Assembly: GCF_036543075.1 (NCBI RefSeq)
Contig: NZ_JAZHPF010000004.1
Span: 1 to 64,000 of the forward strand
Source: Deinococcus sp. YIM 134068
GTDB lineage: Bacteria > Deinococcota > Deinococci > Deinococcales > Deinococcaceae
Direction: 5' to 3'
Length of the DNA: 64,000 bases
Part shown: positions 33,116 through 43,903 of the stretch, piece by piece
Layout: every line of letters begins with the position of its first letter
How positions within the stretch are numbered: the stretch's first letter is position 1
The notes under the pieces: generated by a model
Databases searched by the model: none
The model's input: only the letters and a program-made list of their open reading frames with translations
Told to the model about the DNA's origin: nothing
Program-made: the position numbers and the translations under genes

Positions 33116-33475
33116 ATGACAGATGACGAGTTAGGTGTCATCGAAGCCAGATTGAAGAACACGACCTCTGGTCCCTGGCACGTCATTTTCACAGATGACG
33201 CTCTGTATCAGGGTGCAGTGTACGTAGGCCGTACCCCATGAGGGAAGCAGCTAGATGGCGTCTACGCAGATCATGGACGCGGTAAGAAACTTCCTGCTGA
33301 GGGCAAAATTGACTGTGGGGACGTAATAGCTATCACATGTCTGCAAAGTCCTGCTCTCGCGCTTGAAGAGGAGTTTGACGAAAACGTAGTCTTTATTGCT
33401 CGTGCACGTGATGACATTCTATCCCTCATTGCCGAAATACGTCGTTTGCAAGCCCTCTTGGCGGAACGCCTATAA
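33116..33475 (+). pseudogene. Small phage-like gene interrupted by an in-frame TGA
   Basis: From the ATG at 33116 a 119-codon frame ends with TAA at 33473-33475 and is broken only by TGA at codon 42 (33239-33241). Part 1 begins MTDDELGVIEARLKNTTSGP; part 2 ends [20 protein letters not shown], the C-terminal pattern common in phage Ea22-like proteins. Base composition is clearly more AT-rich than the neighbours, with codons such as TTA, ATA and AGA, so it was probably acquired by transfer and then inactivated. Confidence 0.6.
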
Positions 33476-33480
33476 AGGAA

Positions 33481-33506
33481 GCCCGCCGGAATCGCTCCCA
33501 GCGGGC
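33481..33506 (-). terminator. rpsA terminator
   Basis: GCCCGC (33481-33486) pairs with GCGGGC (33501-33506) about 20 bases after the rpsA stop; on the minus strand the stem is followed by TTCCTTTAT. Confidence 0.55.
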
Positions 33507-33525
33507 CTGCTTGGTGGGCTGAGAC

Positions 33526-35304
<1,779 letters not shown>

Positions 35305-35380
35305 CTCCTCCTGGGTGCCCGGCACTTCACGCGCCCGGCTCCACATATCCTGTACCTGCGCTGGAGCGCGGCAACACCAC

Positions 35381-35410
35381 ACTCTAGCACCACCCGTCCA
35401 GGGGGGGCAA
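35381..35410 (-). promoter_or_regulatory. rpsA promoter
   Basis: Minus strand: -35 TTGCCC (35405-35410), 18-base spacer, -10 TAGAGT (35381-35386). It leaves a leader of about 75-80 bases before the ATG, unlike the leaderless genes nearby. Confidence 0.55.
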
Positions 35411-35488
35411 GCACGGCTTGCACGCGGTCCAATCGACATTCAATGAGTTTTGTCACTCGCGCTGTGATGAGGAGGGGCCGCGCGGTGA

Positions 35489-35517
35489 TTGACGGCGGGA
35501 GAAGGCGCGGCTATACT
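35489..35517 (+). promoter_or_regulatory. tRNA-Gln promoter
   Basis: TTGACG (35489-35494), 17-base spacer, TATACT (35512-35517), a near-consensus sigma-70 promoter about 48 bases upstream of the tRNA. Confidence 0.75.
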
Positions 35518-35564
35518 CCCTCACGCTCACCCATTCAGAAGGCGTGAGCCGCCAGAGCAGATGT

Positions 35565-35639
<75 letters not shown>

Positions 35640-35654
35640 AAAACCAGAGAAAAA

Positions 35655-35678
35655 GTCCCGCCTTCGGGCGGGGTTTTT
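35655..35678 (+). terminator. tRNA-Gln terminator
   Basis: CCCGCC-TTCG-GGCGGG (35657-35672) followed by GTTTTTC: a classical intrinsic terminator 17 bases after the tRNA. Confidence 0.9.
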
Positions 35679-35748
35679 CATTGCGGCGCGTTCCGTCCTG
35701 TTGGGGCCGCGCACACGCACATGTGCACACGGCCCCGGCGGGGTCAGC

Positions 35749-38253
35749 CTAGCGGCAGAGGTCCTGCTTACACACGTCGAGGACGGCCCATTCGCGGCCC
35801 GTCTGCACCTGGAGTTTGAGGTACAGGGTGCCGTTCACGAGGGCGTAGCTGTCGCCCTGGGTGGCGTCCAGTTGAGCTGGCGTGACCTTTTTGAGGCGGC
35901 TCCGGCTGTCGATCCACCAATCGCGGTAGATGTACGGCTCGCCCGTGAACGGCAGGGTCAGCCGCAGCCAGTTGCCCACAGCTCGGTTGTCCAGCCCGAT
36001 ACGCAGGCGGTTGGGTGCTCCCCGCTCGTAGCGCAGAGCATAGTGTGCCTGGGCGGGCAGCGCCGAGGAGACGTAGGTGCGGCGTCCCGGCACGCCCGCG
36101 AACGTCACGTTCGCCCCGTCCGTCCGGGTCACGGTGAGCTTGCCCGCCCCGCTCCCCGAAACGTCCTCAAACCACGCCTTGCCGTAGGGCTTGTCGCACA
36201 CGTAGGCGTTCCAGGCGGCCCGGTGCCCGCAGCTCGCGTCCCACAGCAGGGGCGCGCTGGCGGTCACGTAGCGCCCGGCGGTGCCCGTCACGCTGCCGTC
36301 GGTGTCGAGGAACACGGCGGCCTGATCGCCGTCGCTCTCGGCACTGGGGTTTTCGAGGTACACCGGAGTGGCGTTCACGAAGGTCAGGCCACGCGCCCAA
36401 TTGCGCGGGCTGACCGGAAAGTGGTTCTTGCGAACGAAGCCGAGCGCCGAAGCCGGACGTTGGGTGTTGGGCTGGAAGTTGGCGAAGACCACGCCCTCGG
36501 CACCCACGCGCCCGTCGTAGAACTCGTAGCCGCGAATGGGGAAGCTCGGGTCCCAGTGCCGGGGCAGGCTGCGTCCGCCCAGGCCAACCGTCTCCCAGTT
36601 GTGTGTCTGGCCGACGTTGGCCGTCTCGCCCACGACCAGCCCGCCCGAGAAGGTGGTGTCGAAGCTCGCGAAGGTCGCCCCGATGCCGTTGTCCGCGAGC
36701 GTGGCGTTCTTGAGGACGTGATTCCTGCCGCGCAGCCAGACGCCGTGGCTGCGGTTCTTGTAGGCGGTGAAGTTCTCAAACACGGTGGTGACGCCCTCTG
36801 ACTTCTCATCGGCGGGATTCACGCGCGCCTCGTGGTAGACCGTCTCGATGGTGCCGTCCGGGCGGGGGCCGTCGTCCACGTTCAGCCCACGCTCGACGTA
36901 GGAGTGGGCCACGTTGTCCTTGAACAGCCGCAGGGCCGTGCGGCGCGGCCAGATGCTGGTGGTGGCGCTCAGCCCGGTCGGGTTCTGTGGCAGGCCGTAC
37001 CAGAAGCCCGTCCCGTCCCCGCCCGCCGCGACGTTCCCGCGCAGGGTGTTGTCGGGGTTTGTGACCCAGTAGGTCGCCGCGCCCGGCACGCCCCGGTCGC
37101 TTGGCAAGACCGCCTTCCCGGCGGCGGCGTTCCTCGTGCTCAGGCCGAGGTTGTTCTCCAGCACATTGCCGACCTCGGCACCGTCCTCCAGGAAGAAGCA
37201 GTGGCCCACCGTGCCGGCGGCGACGTTGCCCCGCACCGTGAGGTTGTTCGTGCCGTGAATCGTGACGCAGCGGTTGAACAGGCCGTGCAGGCTGTTGTTC
37301 CTGACGTAGGACGTGCTCGCGTCCCCGAGCATGTGAAAGTGCAGGGGGTAACGCCGATTGATGCCGAGTTGCCCCATGCGGGTGAATTGCGCGTTCTCAA
37401 CCCGTGCCCGCGAGCCGCCCATGATCATGACGTGCCCGCCGAAGCCGCCCGCGCTGGAGCTACTCTCGCCCTGAACGGTCACGTTGCGCGAGAGCAGGCC
37501 CACCTCACCTCGCTCGCTCAGCGTGCGCCCCGCGAAGGTGTGGACCTCGCCGTAGTGCCCGTTCTTTAGAGGAGCCGTCAGCGTCACGGTCGTGCCACTC
37601 ACGCCCGCCACCACCGCCGTCTCTGCCTGCGTGTGATCGAAGTCGGTACTTGCCAGGACGATGGTGTCCCCCCCCTTCCAGTTCGGTGTCTCCGTGAGCG
37701 TCAGCGCCGCCTGACCCGCCCGTGCCGTCGCGGCGAGGCGCGTCCAGCTCAACCTCGGCTGACCGTGCAGCTCCAGGGTGCCGCCCCCCATCAGCCCGAT
37801 GAACTTGTCGCCCATGTCCATGACGTTCTCGCCGGGCCGGGCGTCCGTCAGGGTGATCGTCGCCCGGTGGGTGAAGGGCTGCGCCTCGGTGCCGATTTCC
37901 AGCCGTCCCCCATGCACCATGATCCAGTCGGTTCGCAGCTCCCGGTCGGCACCGTCCTCGAAGACCAGCGCACTCCCAGCCGGGATCGTCACGCTCCCCA
38001 GGCGCGGCGGCGAAACGTCGAGCAGCACGATCTTGCCCGCCGGAATGGTCACGCTCGCCCCCTCGGCGGGCACCTTCCCACCCCAGGTGGAGGCGTTCGA
38101 CCACCGCACCGTCACGGCGCTCGCCTCCACCGTCGGGGCCGAGCCGCCCGAATGGACGTGGGTGCCCGTCTCCCCCTCTGGTGTCCCGGAGGTGCTGGCG
38201 CAGGCCAGCAGAAGCAGCGTCAACAACGAACCGGCAATCGCGCGTTTCTTCAC
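35749..38253 (-). CDS. G8-domain beta-helix lipoprotein, CEMIP/TMEM2-like
   Basis: 834 residues, GTG start. The signal [20 protein letters not shown] has a lipobox ending in Cys18, so it is a surface or periplasmic lipoprotein. A G8 domain follows (about 48-160: [40 protein letters not shown]), then a right-handed beta-helix (about 240-540). Its core ([57 protein letters not shown]) matches animal CEMIP/TMEM2 in pattern. Those bind and help degrade hyaluronan. A carbohydrate-binding or polysaccharide-cutting role is inferred. The G8 domain and helix look intact. Confidence 0.85.
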   Translation of the reverse strand: MKKRAIAGSLLTLLLLACASTSGTPEGETGTHVHSGGSAPTVEASAVTVRWSNASTWGGKVPAEGASVTIPAGKIVLLDVSPPRLGSVTIPAGSALVFEDGADRELRTDWIMVHGGRLEIGTEAQPFTHRATITLTDARPGENVMDMGDKFIGLMGGGTLELHGQPRLSWTRLAATARAGQAALTLTETPNWKGGDTIVLASTDFDHTQAETAVVAGVSGTTVTLTAPLKNGHYGEVHTFAGRTLSERGEVGLLSRNVTVQGESSSSAGGFGGHVMIMGGSRARVENAQFTRMGQLGINRRYPLHFHMLGDASTSYVRNNSLHGLFNRCVTIHGTNNLTVRGNVAAGTVGHCFFLEDGAEVGNVLENNLGLSTRNAAAGKAVLPSDRGVPGAATYWVTNPDNTLRGNVAAGGDGTGFWYGLPQNPTGLSATTSIWPRRTALRLFKDNVAHSYVERGLNVDDGPRPDGTIETVYHEARVNPADEKSEGVTTVFENFTAYKNRSHGVWLRGRNHVLKNATLADNGIGATFASFDTTFSGGLVVGETANVGQTHNWETVGLGGRSLPRHWDPSFPIRGYEFYDGRVGAEGVVFANFQPNTQRPASALGFVRKNHFPVSPRNWARGLTFVNATPVYLENPSAESDGDQAAVFLDTDGSVTGTAGRYVTASAPLLWDASCGHRAAWNAYVCDKPYGKAWFEDVSGSGAGKLTVTRTDGANVTFAGVPGRRTYVSSALPAQAHYALRYERGAPNRLRIGLDNRAVGNWLRLTLPFTGEPYIYRDWWIDSRSRLKKVTPAQLDATQGDSYALVNGTLYLKLQVQTGREWAVLDVCKQDLCR

Positions 38254-38537
38254 GTGTGCTTAATGACATACACAGGAATGAACTGTCTGTGAAGAATTGG
38301 TTGAAAACTTAAATGACGGCTAGGGCATTTGTTGTAAGAAAATTGTAAGAGTTATAGAAAACGTTGTGTGGATTGTAGAAAAGCCTCCTCCGTCGTAGCC
38401 TGCCCGGTCGGCTCTCATCCTCCAATAAACTTGTATAGATTTTCGCCCAAACTTTTATACTTCAGGCCTCATCGCTTTAAAAAGTAAAGTGTGCCCGGCT
38501 GACCTTCGCCAAAGGTGGCCGGTGGTACGCTTTTGCC
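38254..38537. other. AT-rich divergent intergenic region
   Basis: About 280 bases between the G8 lipoprotein gene and trxB, much richer in A and T than the surroundings (runs of AAAA, TTTT, TTGTAAG). Apart from the trxB -10 box no firm promoter was assigned. Such AT-rich stretches often carry promoters for transferred genes. Confidence 0.5.
38526..38531 (+). promoter_or_regulatory. trxB -10 box
   Basis: TACGCT ends six bases before the trxB ATG; leaderless. Confidence 0.6.
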
Positions 38538-39521
38538 ATGACGAGTGGCTCCCAGACGACGCAGGACTACGACGTGGTGATCGTCGGCGGCGGTCCCGCC
38601 GGGCTGACGGCGGCGATCTACACGGGCCGCGCGAACCTGAAGACCGTGATTCTGGAAAAGGGCCTGCCCGGCGGCCAGATCGCCCAGACAGAGGACGTGG
38701 AGAATTACCCCGGCTTTCCCGAGCCGATCAGCGGCATGGAGCTGTCGCAGCGCATGGTGCAGCAGGCCGAGAAGTTCGGTTCCCGCATCGAGATGGAGGA
38801 GGTCGAGGCCATCGAGTGCGTGCCCGGCGGGCGTGAGCATACCTTCACCGTGCGCGGCTACGGGGCTACCTACCGCGCCCGCAGCGTGATCCTCGCCACC
38901 GGGGCCAATCCCAAGCGGCTGAACGTGCCCGGCGAGGAACACTTCTGGGGCAAGGGCGTCTCGACCTGCGCGACCTGCGACGGCTTCTTCTACCGGGGCA
39001 AGCGGGTCGTCGTGATCGGCGGCGGCGACGCGGCGGTGGAGGAGGGCCTCTTCCTGACGAAGTTCGCCGACGAGGTGACGCTGATCCACCGCCGGGACAC
39101 GCTGCGCGCGAACAAGGTGGCCCAGGCCCGCGCCTTCTCCAACCCCAAGATGAAATTCGTCTGGGACACCGTGGTCGAGGAGATTCAGGGCGAGGACAGC
39201 GTGACCGGCGTGCATCTGAAGAACCTCAAGACGGGCGAGGTGACGGATATGCCCACCGACGGCGTGTTCGTCTTCATCGGGCACGTGCCGAACACCGACT
39301 TCGTGCAGGGCACCGTGAGGCTCCGCGACGACGGTTACGTGGAAGTCACCGACGAGATTTACACCAGCGTGCCCCTGCTCTTCGCGGCGGGCGACGTGTC
39401 GGACTACGTGTACCGCCAGCTCGCCACCAGCGTTGGTGCCGGGACGCGGGCCGCGATGAGCGCCGAACGTGCGCTGGCCGCGCTGGAGGTCGAGGCCGGG
39501 ACGGTGGCGGCGGACGACTGA
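38538..39521 (+). CDS. trxB: Thioredoxin reductase
   Basis: 327 residues. FAD motif [16 protein letters not shown] at the N-terminus, NADPH motif [19 protein letters not shown] in the middle, redox-active Cys144 and Cys147 in [10 protein letters not shown], and [12 protein letters not shown] near the C-terminus where FAD binds. It uses NADPH to reduce thioredoxin, feeding ribonucleotide reductase and oxidative stress defence. A terminator follows closely, so it is a single-gene unit. Confidence 0.96.
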   Translation: MTSGSQTTQDYDVVIVGGGPAGLTAAIYTGRANLKTVILEKGLPGGQIAQTEDVENYPGFPEPISGMELSQRMVQQAEKFGSRIEMEEVEAIECVPGGREHTFTVRGYGATYRARSVILATGANPKRLNVPGEEHFWGKGVSTCATCDGFFYRGKRVVVIGGGDAAVEEGLFLTKFADEVTLIHRRDTLRANKVAQARAFSNPKMKFVWDTVVEEIQGEDSVTGVHLKNLKTGEVTDMPTDGVFVFIGHVPNTDFVQGTVRLRDDGYVEVTDEIYTSVPLLFAAGDVSDYVYRQLATSVGAGTRAAMSAERALAALEVEAGTVAADD

Positions 39522-39540
39522 GCCGGACCTCACCTCGCCC

Positions 39541-39580
39541 GTGACCGAATTGCTCTCTGTGGTTCGGTCACTCTCCTTTT
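39541..39580 (+). terminator. trxB terminator
   Basis: GTGACCGAA (39541-39549) and TTCGGTCAC (39563-39571) form a perfect 9-bp stem, followed by TCTCCTTTTC. Confidence 0.7.
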
Positions 39581-39590
39581 CACTGCCGTT

Positions 39591-39613
39591 CCGCTGGCGG
39601 CTGGAAGCTGGCC
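39591..39613. repeat. Heptad-type dispersed repeat (shared 23-mer)
   Basis: The 23 bases are identical to 44390-44412. Read on the minus strand they consist of AGCTTCC and AGCCGCC heptads. The -10 box of the next gene starts five bases after it. Confidence 0.7.
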
Positions 39614-39617
39614 GCCC

Positions 39618-39623
39618 TATCCT
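39618..39623 (+). promoter_or_regulatory. -10 box of the HD-domain gene
   Basis: TATCCT ends six bases before the ATG at 39630; leaderless. Confidence 0.55.
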
Positions 39624-39629
39624 CCCCCT

Positions 39630-40142
39630 ATGCCCACCCTCTCCATTCCCGCCCGAGTGGCCCGCAAAGTGCGCGGGTATGCGGGCAAGGTGGGGCGGCT
39701 GACGCGCAGCCTGAGCGCCACGCAGGCCAAACCAGACGACCGTTGGGCGTGTTCCTGGCTGACTCCCCCCGAACGGCGCGTCTACCTCGGCATGGACGCC
39801 CGCGACCGCGACCACGCCTGCCGCGTGACCCGTCACCTCCTGCGTGACCACCCCGCCGCCGCGCCCGACCTCGTGGCCGCCGCCCTGCTGCACGACTGCG
39901 GCAAGAGCGTCCGCCCGTACCGGGTCGCCGAGCGGGTGCTGGTCGGCGTGGTGCCCAACCGCCTCGCGCGGCTTGTTCCCCTCGGTCCGCTCGCCGTGCG
40001 CGCCTACCACCCCGAACTCGGGGCCGAACTCCTCGCGCGGGCCGGGGCACGCTCCCGCGTCGCCCGCCTCGTCGCCCGGCACCACCACGCGGGCGGCGAC
40101 CCCGACGCGGCGCTGCTCCACCATTACGACGATCTGGAGTGA
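39630..40142 (+). CDS. HD-domain phosphohydrolase-like protein
   Basis: 170 residues. DHACRVTRHLL, LVAAALLHDCGKS and YHPELGAELLARAGARSRVA with VARHHHAGG form the His/Asp metal centre of a small HD hydrolase. Members cut nucleotides or nucleotide second messengers. The basic N-terminus (RVARKVRGYAGKVGRLTRSL) is not typical of the family. Substrate unknown. It is monocistronic, with a leaderless promoter and a terminator-like hairpin 150 bases downstream. Confidence 0.85.
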   Translation: MPTLSIPARVARKVRGYAGKVGRLTRSLSATQAKPDDRWACSWLTPPERRVYLGMDARDRDHACRVTRHLLRDHPAAAPDLVAAALLHDCGKSVRPYRVAERVLVGVVPNRLARLVPLGPLAVRAYHPELGAELLARAGARSRVARLVARHHHAGGDPDAALLHHYDDLE

Positions 40143-40297
40143 GGGAAGATGGGTGCTGACCTATGCAGGCTCGGTTGCTCGGCTCCAAGATTGGAGAGCA
40201 GGAAAACGGCGTCCCAGACGAGTTCGTGTAACTCTCCGCCCAGAGCTTGTGTATGCGGTTGACTTCCCGCGCATCCCGCGCTATCTTTTTCTTATCA

Positions 40298-40322
40298 CCG
40301 CCTGAGAGGGCGGCTTTTTTAT
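40298..40322 (+). terminator. Intrinsic terminator
   Basis: CCGCC (40298-40302), loop TGAGAG, GGCGG (40309-40313), then CTTTTTTA. The 155 bases between the HD gene and this hairpin hold no recognised gene. Confidence 0.8.
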
Positions 40323-40374
40323 TTCGGCCCCTCTCACCTGCACAGGCGGTCCCGGTGTCTCCCCGCCCGGCGGG

Positions 40375-40380
40375 TACACT
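40375..40380 (+). promoter_or_regulatory. xpt -10 box
   Basis: TACACT, seven bases before the xpt ATG; leaderless. No purine-riboswitch-like structure stands between. Confidence 0.6.
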
Positions 40381-40387
40381 CGCCCTC

Positions 40388-40966
40388 ATGCGGGCGCTTG
40401 TGGAGGCGATTCGGGAGCAGGGGCAGGTCCTGCCGGGCGGCATTCTCAAGGTGGACGGGCTGATCAACCACCAGCTTCTCCCCGGTCTCACGCGCGAGAT
40501 GGGCGAACGTTTCGCGGCGGGCTTCGCGCCCCTGCGGCCCAATAAGGTCGTGACCATCGAGGTGAGCGGCATCGCGCCCGCGCTGGCGACGGCGCTCGTC
40601 CTCGGCGTGCCGCTCGTGTACGCGCGCAAGAAGCGGCCCGTGACCATGCACGAGCGGGTCTACACCGCCCGGTCGGTGAGCCGCACGAAGGGCGGGGTGG
40701 TGGACCTCTTCGTGAGCAGCGAGTACCTGGGGCCGGGCGACCGGGTGGTGGTCGTGGACGACTTCCTCGCGTCGGGCGGCACGTTGCGGGCGCTGTCGCA
40801 CATCATCGCGGGGAGCGGGGCCGACCTCCTCGCGCTGGGCTGCGTGATCGAGAAGGGCTTCGAGGAGGGCCGCGCCAAACTGGCCGACCTCGGCGTGCCG
40901 ATCCTGACCCTGGCGAACATCGTCCGCATGGGCGAGGAGGGCATCGTCGTGGAGGAGGGGCGCTGA
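40388..40966 (+). CDS. xpt: Xanthine phosphoribosyltransferase
   Basis: 192 residues, type I phosphoribosyltransferase that makes XMP from xanthine and [38 protein letters not shown] and the PRPP loop [16 protein letters not shown] are typical of Bacillus-type Xpt. The start is placed by the leaderless -10 box; in-frame codons upstream lie in the terminator region. In Bacillus the gene is controlled by a purine riboswitch, but here there is no room for one. Confidence 0.92.
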   Translation: MRALVEAIREQGQVLPGGILKVDGLINHQLLPGLTREMGERFAAGFAPLRPNKVVTIEVSGIAPALATALVLGVPLVYARKKRPVTMHERVYTARSVSRTKGGVVDLFVSSEYLGPGDRVVVVDDFLASGGTLRALSHIIAGSGADLLALGCVIEKGFEEGRAKLADLGVPILTLANIVRMGEEGIVVEEGR

Positions 40967-41069
40967 GCTGGGCCGAAGGTCTGATGTTGGAAGAATGAGG
41001 CTGTCTAAAGCCCACCCTCAGAGCAAGGTGGTGGCGGGTCTCTACCCTGGCGGTGGAGGACGTGACCCC

Positions 41070-41558
41070 TTGACCCAGCCTGACCCCCGCTCCGCCCTCA
41101 TCCCCGACCAGAGCGCCCGCGTGAACGTGGCGACCTACGCCACCTACCCGGAGGCGCAACGGGCGGTGGATTACCTCAGCGACCAGCGGTTCCCGGTCGA
41201 GCGCACCGCCATCGTGGGCGAGGGGCTGAAGACCGTCGAGCAGGTCACGGGCCGCCTCGACTGGGGCCGCGCGGCGACCCTGGGCTTCGGGCAGGGCATC
41301 TTCATCGGTCTGTTCATCGGCCTGCTGTTCGGCCTGCTGGGACTGGGGGGCGGCAATCTGATCTATGCCGCCGCCTACGGCATGGTGATGGGTGCCCTGA
41401 CGGGCCTGCTGTGGAGCGTCGTGGGCTACGCGATGAGCGGCGGGCGGCGCGACTTCACCTCCGTCGGCGGGATGCGCGCCGAGCGGTACGTCATCCTCGC
41501 CGACGCGGAGGTGGCCGAGCAGGCCAGGACGCTGCTCTCCAACCTGCCAACACGTTGA
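41070..41558 (+). CDS. General stress protein 17M-like membrane protein
   Basis: About 162 residues from a TTG with GGAGG upstream; an ATG at 40995 is an alternative. The N-terminal part (VATYATYPEAQRAVDYLSDQ, RTAIVGEGLKTVEQV) matches the YflT/general stress 17M domain. Two Gly-rich membrane hairpins follow (GFGQGIFIGLFIGLLFGLLG, AYGMVMGALTGLLWSVVGYA), then a soluble end (MRAERYVILADAEVAEQART). A role in stress response or membrane sensing is likely, but biochemically unknown. Confidence 0.75.
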   Translation: MTQPDPRSALIPDQSARVNVATYATYPEAQRAVDYLSDQRFPVERTAIVGEGLKTVEQVTGRLDWGRAATLGFGQGIFIGLFIGLLFGLLGLGGGNLIYAAAYGMVMGALTGLLWSVVGYAMSGGRRDFTSVGGMRAERYVILADAEVAEQARTLLSNLPTR

Positions 41559-41691
41559 ATCTGTGGCCGGAGCCGGGGAGAGGAGACTTCTCACAAAAGT
41601 TGCAAAAAGCAGAAGGCCAACGGCGAGCGCCTGGTGCTTCGCGCCTTCTGTCCTTGACCCTCAGCGCGCCACCTCGCAGGGGGTCTGGTGC

Positions 41692-42138
41692 CTACGCGCT
41701 CATCCCCCGGCTCCCGTGCAGGGTCCGTTCCACCGCCTCAGTCACTTCGGCCTCGAAGCGGCGCAGGTGCTCGCGCAGGCGCTCCAACTCGGAAGGGCCG
41801 AGGTCGCGTAGCCACAGCACGGCGCGGCCCAGCACGGCGAAGGTGAGGGGGCTGTCGTCGTCCTCGTCCTCGTCGTCCACGGGGTCGAGGTTCAGGGTGC
41901 CGTAGTCGAGACCCTGGTTCATCAGGTTCATGCCCATCAGGATGTCGGGCAGCGAGTCCTCCTCGACGTACAGATCGAGGTCGAGGTGAAGGCGGACGAT
42001 CACGCCGCCCCGGTGGTCCGCGTCCGCGAACAGCGCCACCCGGCTCTCGCCGTTGCGGACCAGCGCGCCGTCCTCGACCGTCTCGACGGCCATGCCGCTC
42101 GCCTGGAGCGCCCGCACGATGCGCTGAAGTTCGGTCAT
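41692..42138 (-). CDS. YbjN-domain protein
   Basis: 148 residues, ATG placed by TATACT seven bases upstream. The YbjN fold resembles type III secretion chaperones: VRALQASGMAVETVEDGALV at the start and LPDILMGMNLMNQGLDYGTL in the middle. A run of acidic residues (DPVDDEDEDDDSP, about 95-107) is an insertion. The family affects stress tolerance and motility in E. coli through an unknown mechanism. Confidence 0.75.
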   Translation of the reverse strand: MTELQRIVRALQASGMAVETVEDGALVRNGESRVALFADADHRGGVIVRLHLDLDLYVEEDSLPDILMGMNLMNQGLDYGTLNLDPVDDEDEDDDSPLTFAVLGRAVLWLRDLGPSELERLREHLRRFEAEVTEAVERTLHGSRGMSA

Positions 42139-42145
42139 GCGCGCG

Positions 42146-42151
42146 AGTATA
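42146..42151 (-). promoter_or_regulatory. -10 box of the YbjN gene
   Basis: TATACT on the minus strand, seven bases before the ATG at 42138. Confidence 0.6.
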
Positions 42152-42230
42152 GAGCGGGTGGGTGCGGGGAAATCGGCGGGACGGCACCTTGAGACGGTTT
42201 CCCTTCCGCCGCCGGGAATCCGGCTCATGC

Positions 42231-42236
42231 TACGTT
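42231..42236 (+). promoter_or_regulatory. -10 box of the SMI1/KNR4 gene
   Basis: TACGTT ends six bases before the ATG at 42243; leaderless and divergent from the YbjN gene. Confidence 0.55.
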
Positions 42237-42242
42237 CCCCGG

Positions 42243-42755
42243 ATGTACGAGGACGTTCGGCGCATCGGTCCACTGACGGCGACCATCCCACCGCTTGAGG
42301 TCGCGGCGGCTGAACGTGCGCTCGGCCTCACGTTTCCCCCCGGATACCGGGAGTTCCTGGCCGAACTCGGGCTGGGGACCTACTGCACCGTCGTCATGAC
42401 GTTCGGCCCGGCAATGGTGATGGAGCGGGTCCAGAGGGACCGTCAGGTCTGGGCGAACCACTATTATTGGAAGAATCCGGAAGTTCTCCCACAGGCCGAA
42501 CTTGCTTACTGCGTCATGACTGCCCGGACCATCGAGGGCGACCAGATCGTTCTCCACTCAGGGCGTCCGGAGTCCGTCTACATCCTGCCGAGGCAAGTGC
42601 TCGAAATCCATGAATTGCCCGGAGACTACCGACGCGTCCTCGACTGGATAGCAAGCGCAGGCGTGCTGTACAAGCCCATTCAGGAAAGGTACTTCCAGAG
42701 CATTCCCTCCGGGGACACTCGGGCGACTCAGGGAGGAGAACCAGGAACGGGTTGA
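42243..42755 (+). CDS. SMI1/KNR4-family protein
   Basis: 170 residues. IPPLEVAAAERALGLTFPPG and YREFLAELGLGTY are the characteristic start of the SMI1/KNR4 fold; the C-terminal part (RRVLDWIASAGVLYKPIQER) is variable. In bacteria this fold often forms immunity proteins against polymorphic toxins, yet no toxin gene lies nearby. It may be an orphan immunity protein or have a household role. Confidence 0.75.
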   Translation: MYEDVRRIGPLTATIPPLEVAAAERALGLTFPPGYREFLAELGLGTYCTVVMTFGPAMVMERVQRDRQVWANHYYWKNPEVLPQAELAYCVMTARTIEGDQIVLHSGRPESVYILPRQVLEIHELPGDYRRVLDWIASAGVLYKPIQERYFQSIPSGDTRATQGGEPGTG

Positions 42756-42824
42756 GCCGGGTTCCTGGAAGAGACGACCTTTCCTGACATCACGGCGAGA
42801 TGCGGGACCTCTCTCTGCTGTCCC

Positions 42825-43814
42825 TTACCCGTGGTACACCCACGCCCCGCCTTGCCACGTGCGCGCCAGTTGCCCCAGCAGGTGCAGGTGTTCGGCGTGC
42901 GCCAGCGTCTCGGCGAGGGCGAAGCGTCGTCCGGCGGTGTTCAGCTCGCGGTTGAACATGGCGAGGGACAGGCCGTAGGCGCTGCGCGGCTCACGGGTCG
43001 CCTCGGCGCGGATGAAGTCCAGCCGCTCGTGGTGGTGGGCGCGCAGCTCACGGGCGCGGGCCTGCACTCCCTCCATCACGGGGCCGTGGTGCCCGACGAC
43101 GGCGCGGGCGGGGTTGAGCGCCTCCAGCTTGCCGAGCGTCTGGAGGTAGTCGCCGAGGGGATCGGGCCGCGTGTAGGCGTACAGGCCCACGTTCGGGGAG
43201 ATGCGCGGGAGGATCGCGTCGCCAGCGATCAGCAGGCTCTCGGCCTCGTTCCACAGCCCGAGGTGCCCGTCGGCGTGGCCGGGCAGCCACAGCACCTCCC
43301 ACTCCCCGCCCGCCAGAGGCACGCTCTGGCCCTCGCGCAGGGGCTGGACGCGGCTCGCCGGGTGGACGCGTGCCCGTCCCCGGCGGCTGTCGTGCTCCAG
43401 CGTCTCGACGAGTTCGGGTGGGAGGCCGTGGTCCCGCATGTGCTTGATGTGGCCGGGCAGCCACTCCTCCCACAGGTGCCAGTACCGCTCGCCGCGCCCG
43501 ATCTCCACGTCGAGCATCTGCACCGCCGCGCCGCTGCGTTCCTCCACCACGCCCGCCAGCCCGTAATGGTCCGGGTGGTGGTGCGTCACGATCACCCGCT
43601 CCACATCCCCCCAGTGCAGCCCAAAGGCCGCCAGTCCGTCCTCTATGGCCTGCCGTGCCTCCGGCGTGTCGAGCGCCGTGTCGATCAGAGTCACCGGGCC
43701 ACCCGGCGGCGCGTCGATTAGGACCGTCACCGTCTTCATGGGGTAGGGGATGGGTACCTGGAGGGCGTGCAATGTGCCGTGAACGCGGGTCGGTGCGGAG
43801 GCGGGCGTGGTCAT
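42825..43814 (-). CDS. MBL-fold metallo-hydrolase
   Basis: 329 residues, ATG placed by TAGCCT seven bases upstream. The metallo-beta-lactamase fold is shown by VIVTHHHPDHYGLAG (two metals), WLPGHADGHLGLW and LLIAGDAILPRISPN, and VVGHHGPVMEG. The C-terminal helical region (ARELRAHHHERLDFIRAEAT) is like that of glyoxalase II-type LACTB2 proteins. Possible roles are thioester or RNA hydrolysis. Substrate unknown. Confidence 0.85.
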   Translation of the reverse strand: MTTPASAPTRVHGTLHALQVPIPYPMKTVTVLIDAPPGGPVTLIDTALDTPEARQAIEDGLAAFGLHWGDVERVIVTHHHPDHYGLAGVVEERSGAAVQMLDVEIGRGERYWHLWEEWLPGHIKHMRDHGLPPELVETLEHDSRRGRARVHPASRVQPLREGQSVPLAGGEWEVLWLPGHADGHLGLWNEAESLLIAGDAILPRISPNVGLYAYTRPDPLGDYLQTLGKLEALNPARAVVGHHGPVMEGVQARARELRAHHHERLDFIRAEATREPRSAYGLSLAMFNRELNTAGRRFALAETLAHAEHLHLLGQLARTWQGGAWVYHG

Positions 43815-43821
43815 GGGGGGG

Positions 43822-43827
43822 AGGCTA
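43822..43827 (-). promoter_or_regulatory. -10 box of the MBL-fold gene
   Basis: TAGCCT on the minus strand, seven C's before the ATG at 43814; leaderless. Confidence 0.5.
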
Positions 43828-43865
43828 TCACCGGCTTCCATCTGCCGAGGAGGGGGACTTTGGAG

Positions 43866-43886
43866 AGTCGCCAGTCGCCAGTCGCC
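43866..43886. repeat. Heptad tandem repeat, 3 x AGTCGCC
   Basis: Three exact tandem AGTCGCC units between the phosphoesterase stop and the MBL gene promoter. Same family as the arrays at 49801 and 49976. Confidence 0.85.
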
Positions 43887-43903
43887 AGAGCGGGCGGGAG
43901 TTC

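Noticed and set aside
33239..33241. TGA as selenocysteine
   Set aside because: No SECIS-like hairpin follows, and the protein is not an oxidoreductase with a Cys homologue at this place.
36167..38269. Several minus-strand frames inside the G8 gene
   Set aside because: Alternative-frame shadows of the 834-residue gene, Arg/Gly-rich without motifs.
40150..40290. Possible tRNA or small gene between the HD gene and the terminator
   Set aside because: No T-loop consensus, no cloverleaf, and only a 22-codon frame without start signal.
40320..40387. Purine riboswitch before xpt
   Set aside because: The -10 box is seven bases before the ATG, so there is no leader to hold one.
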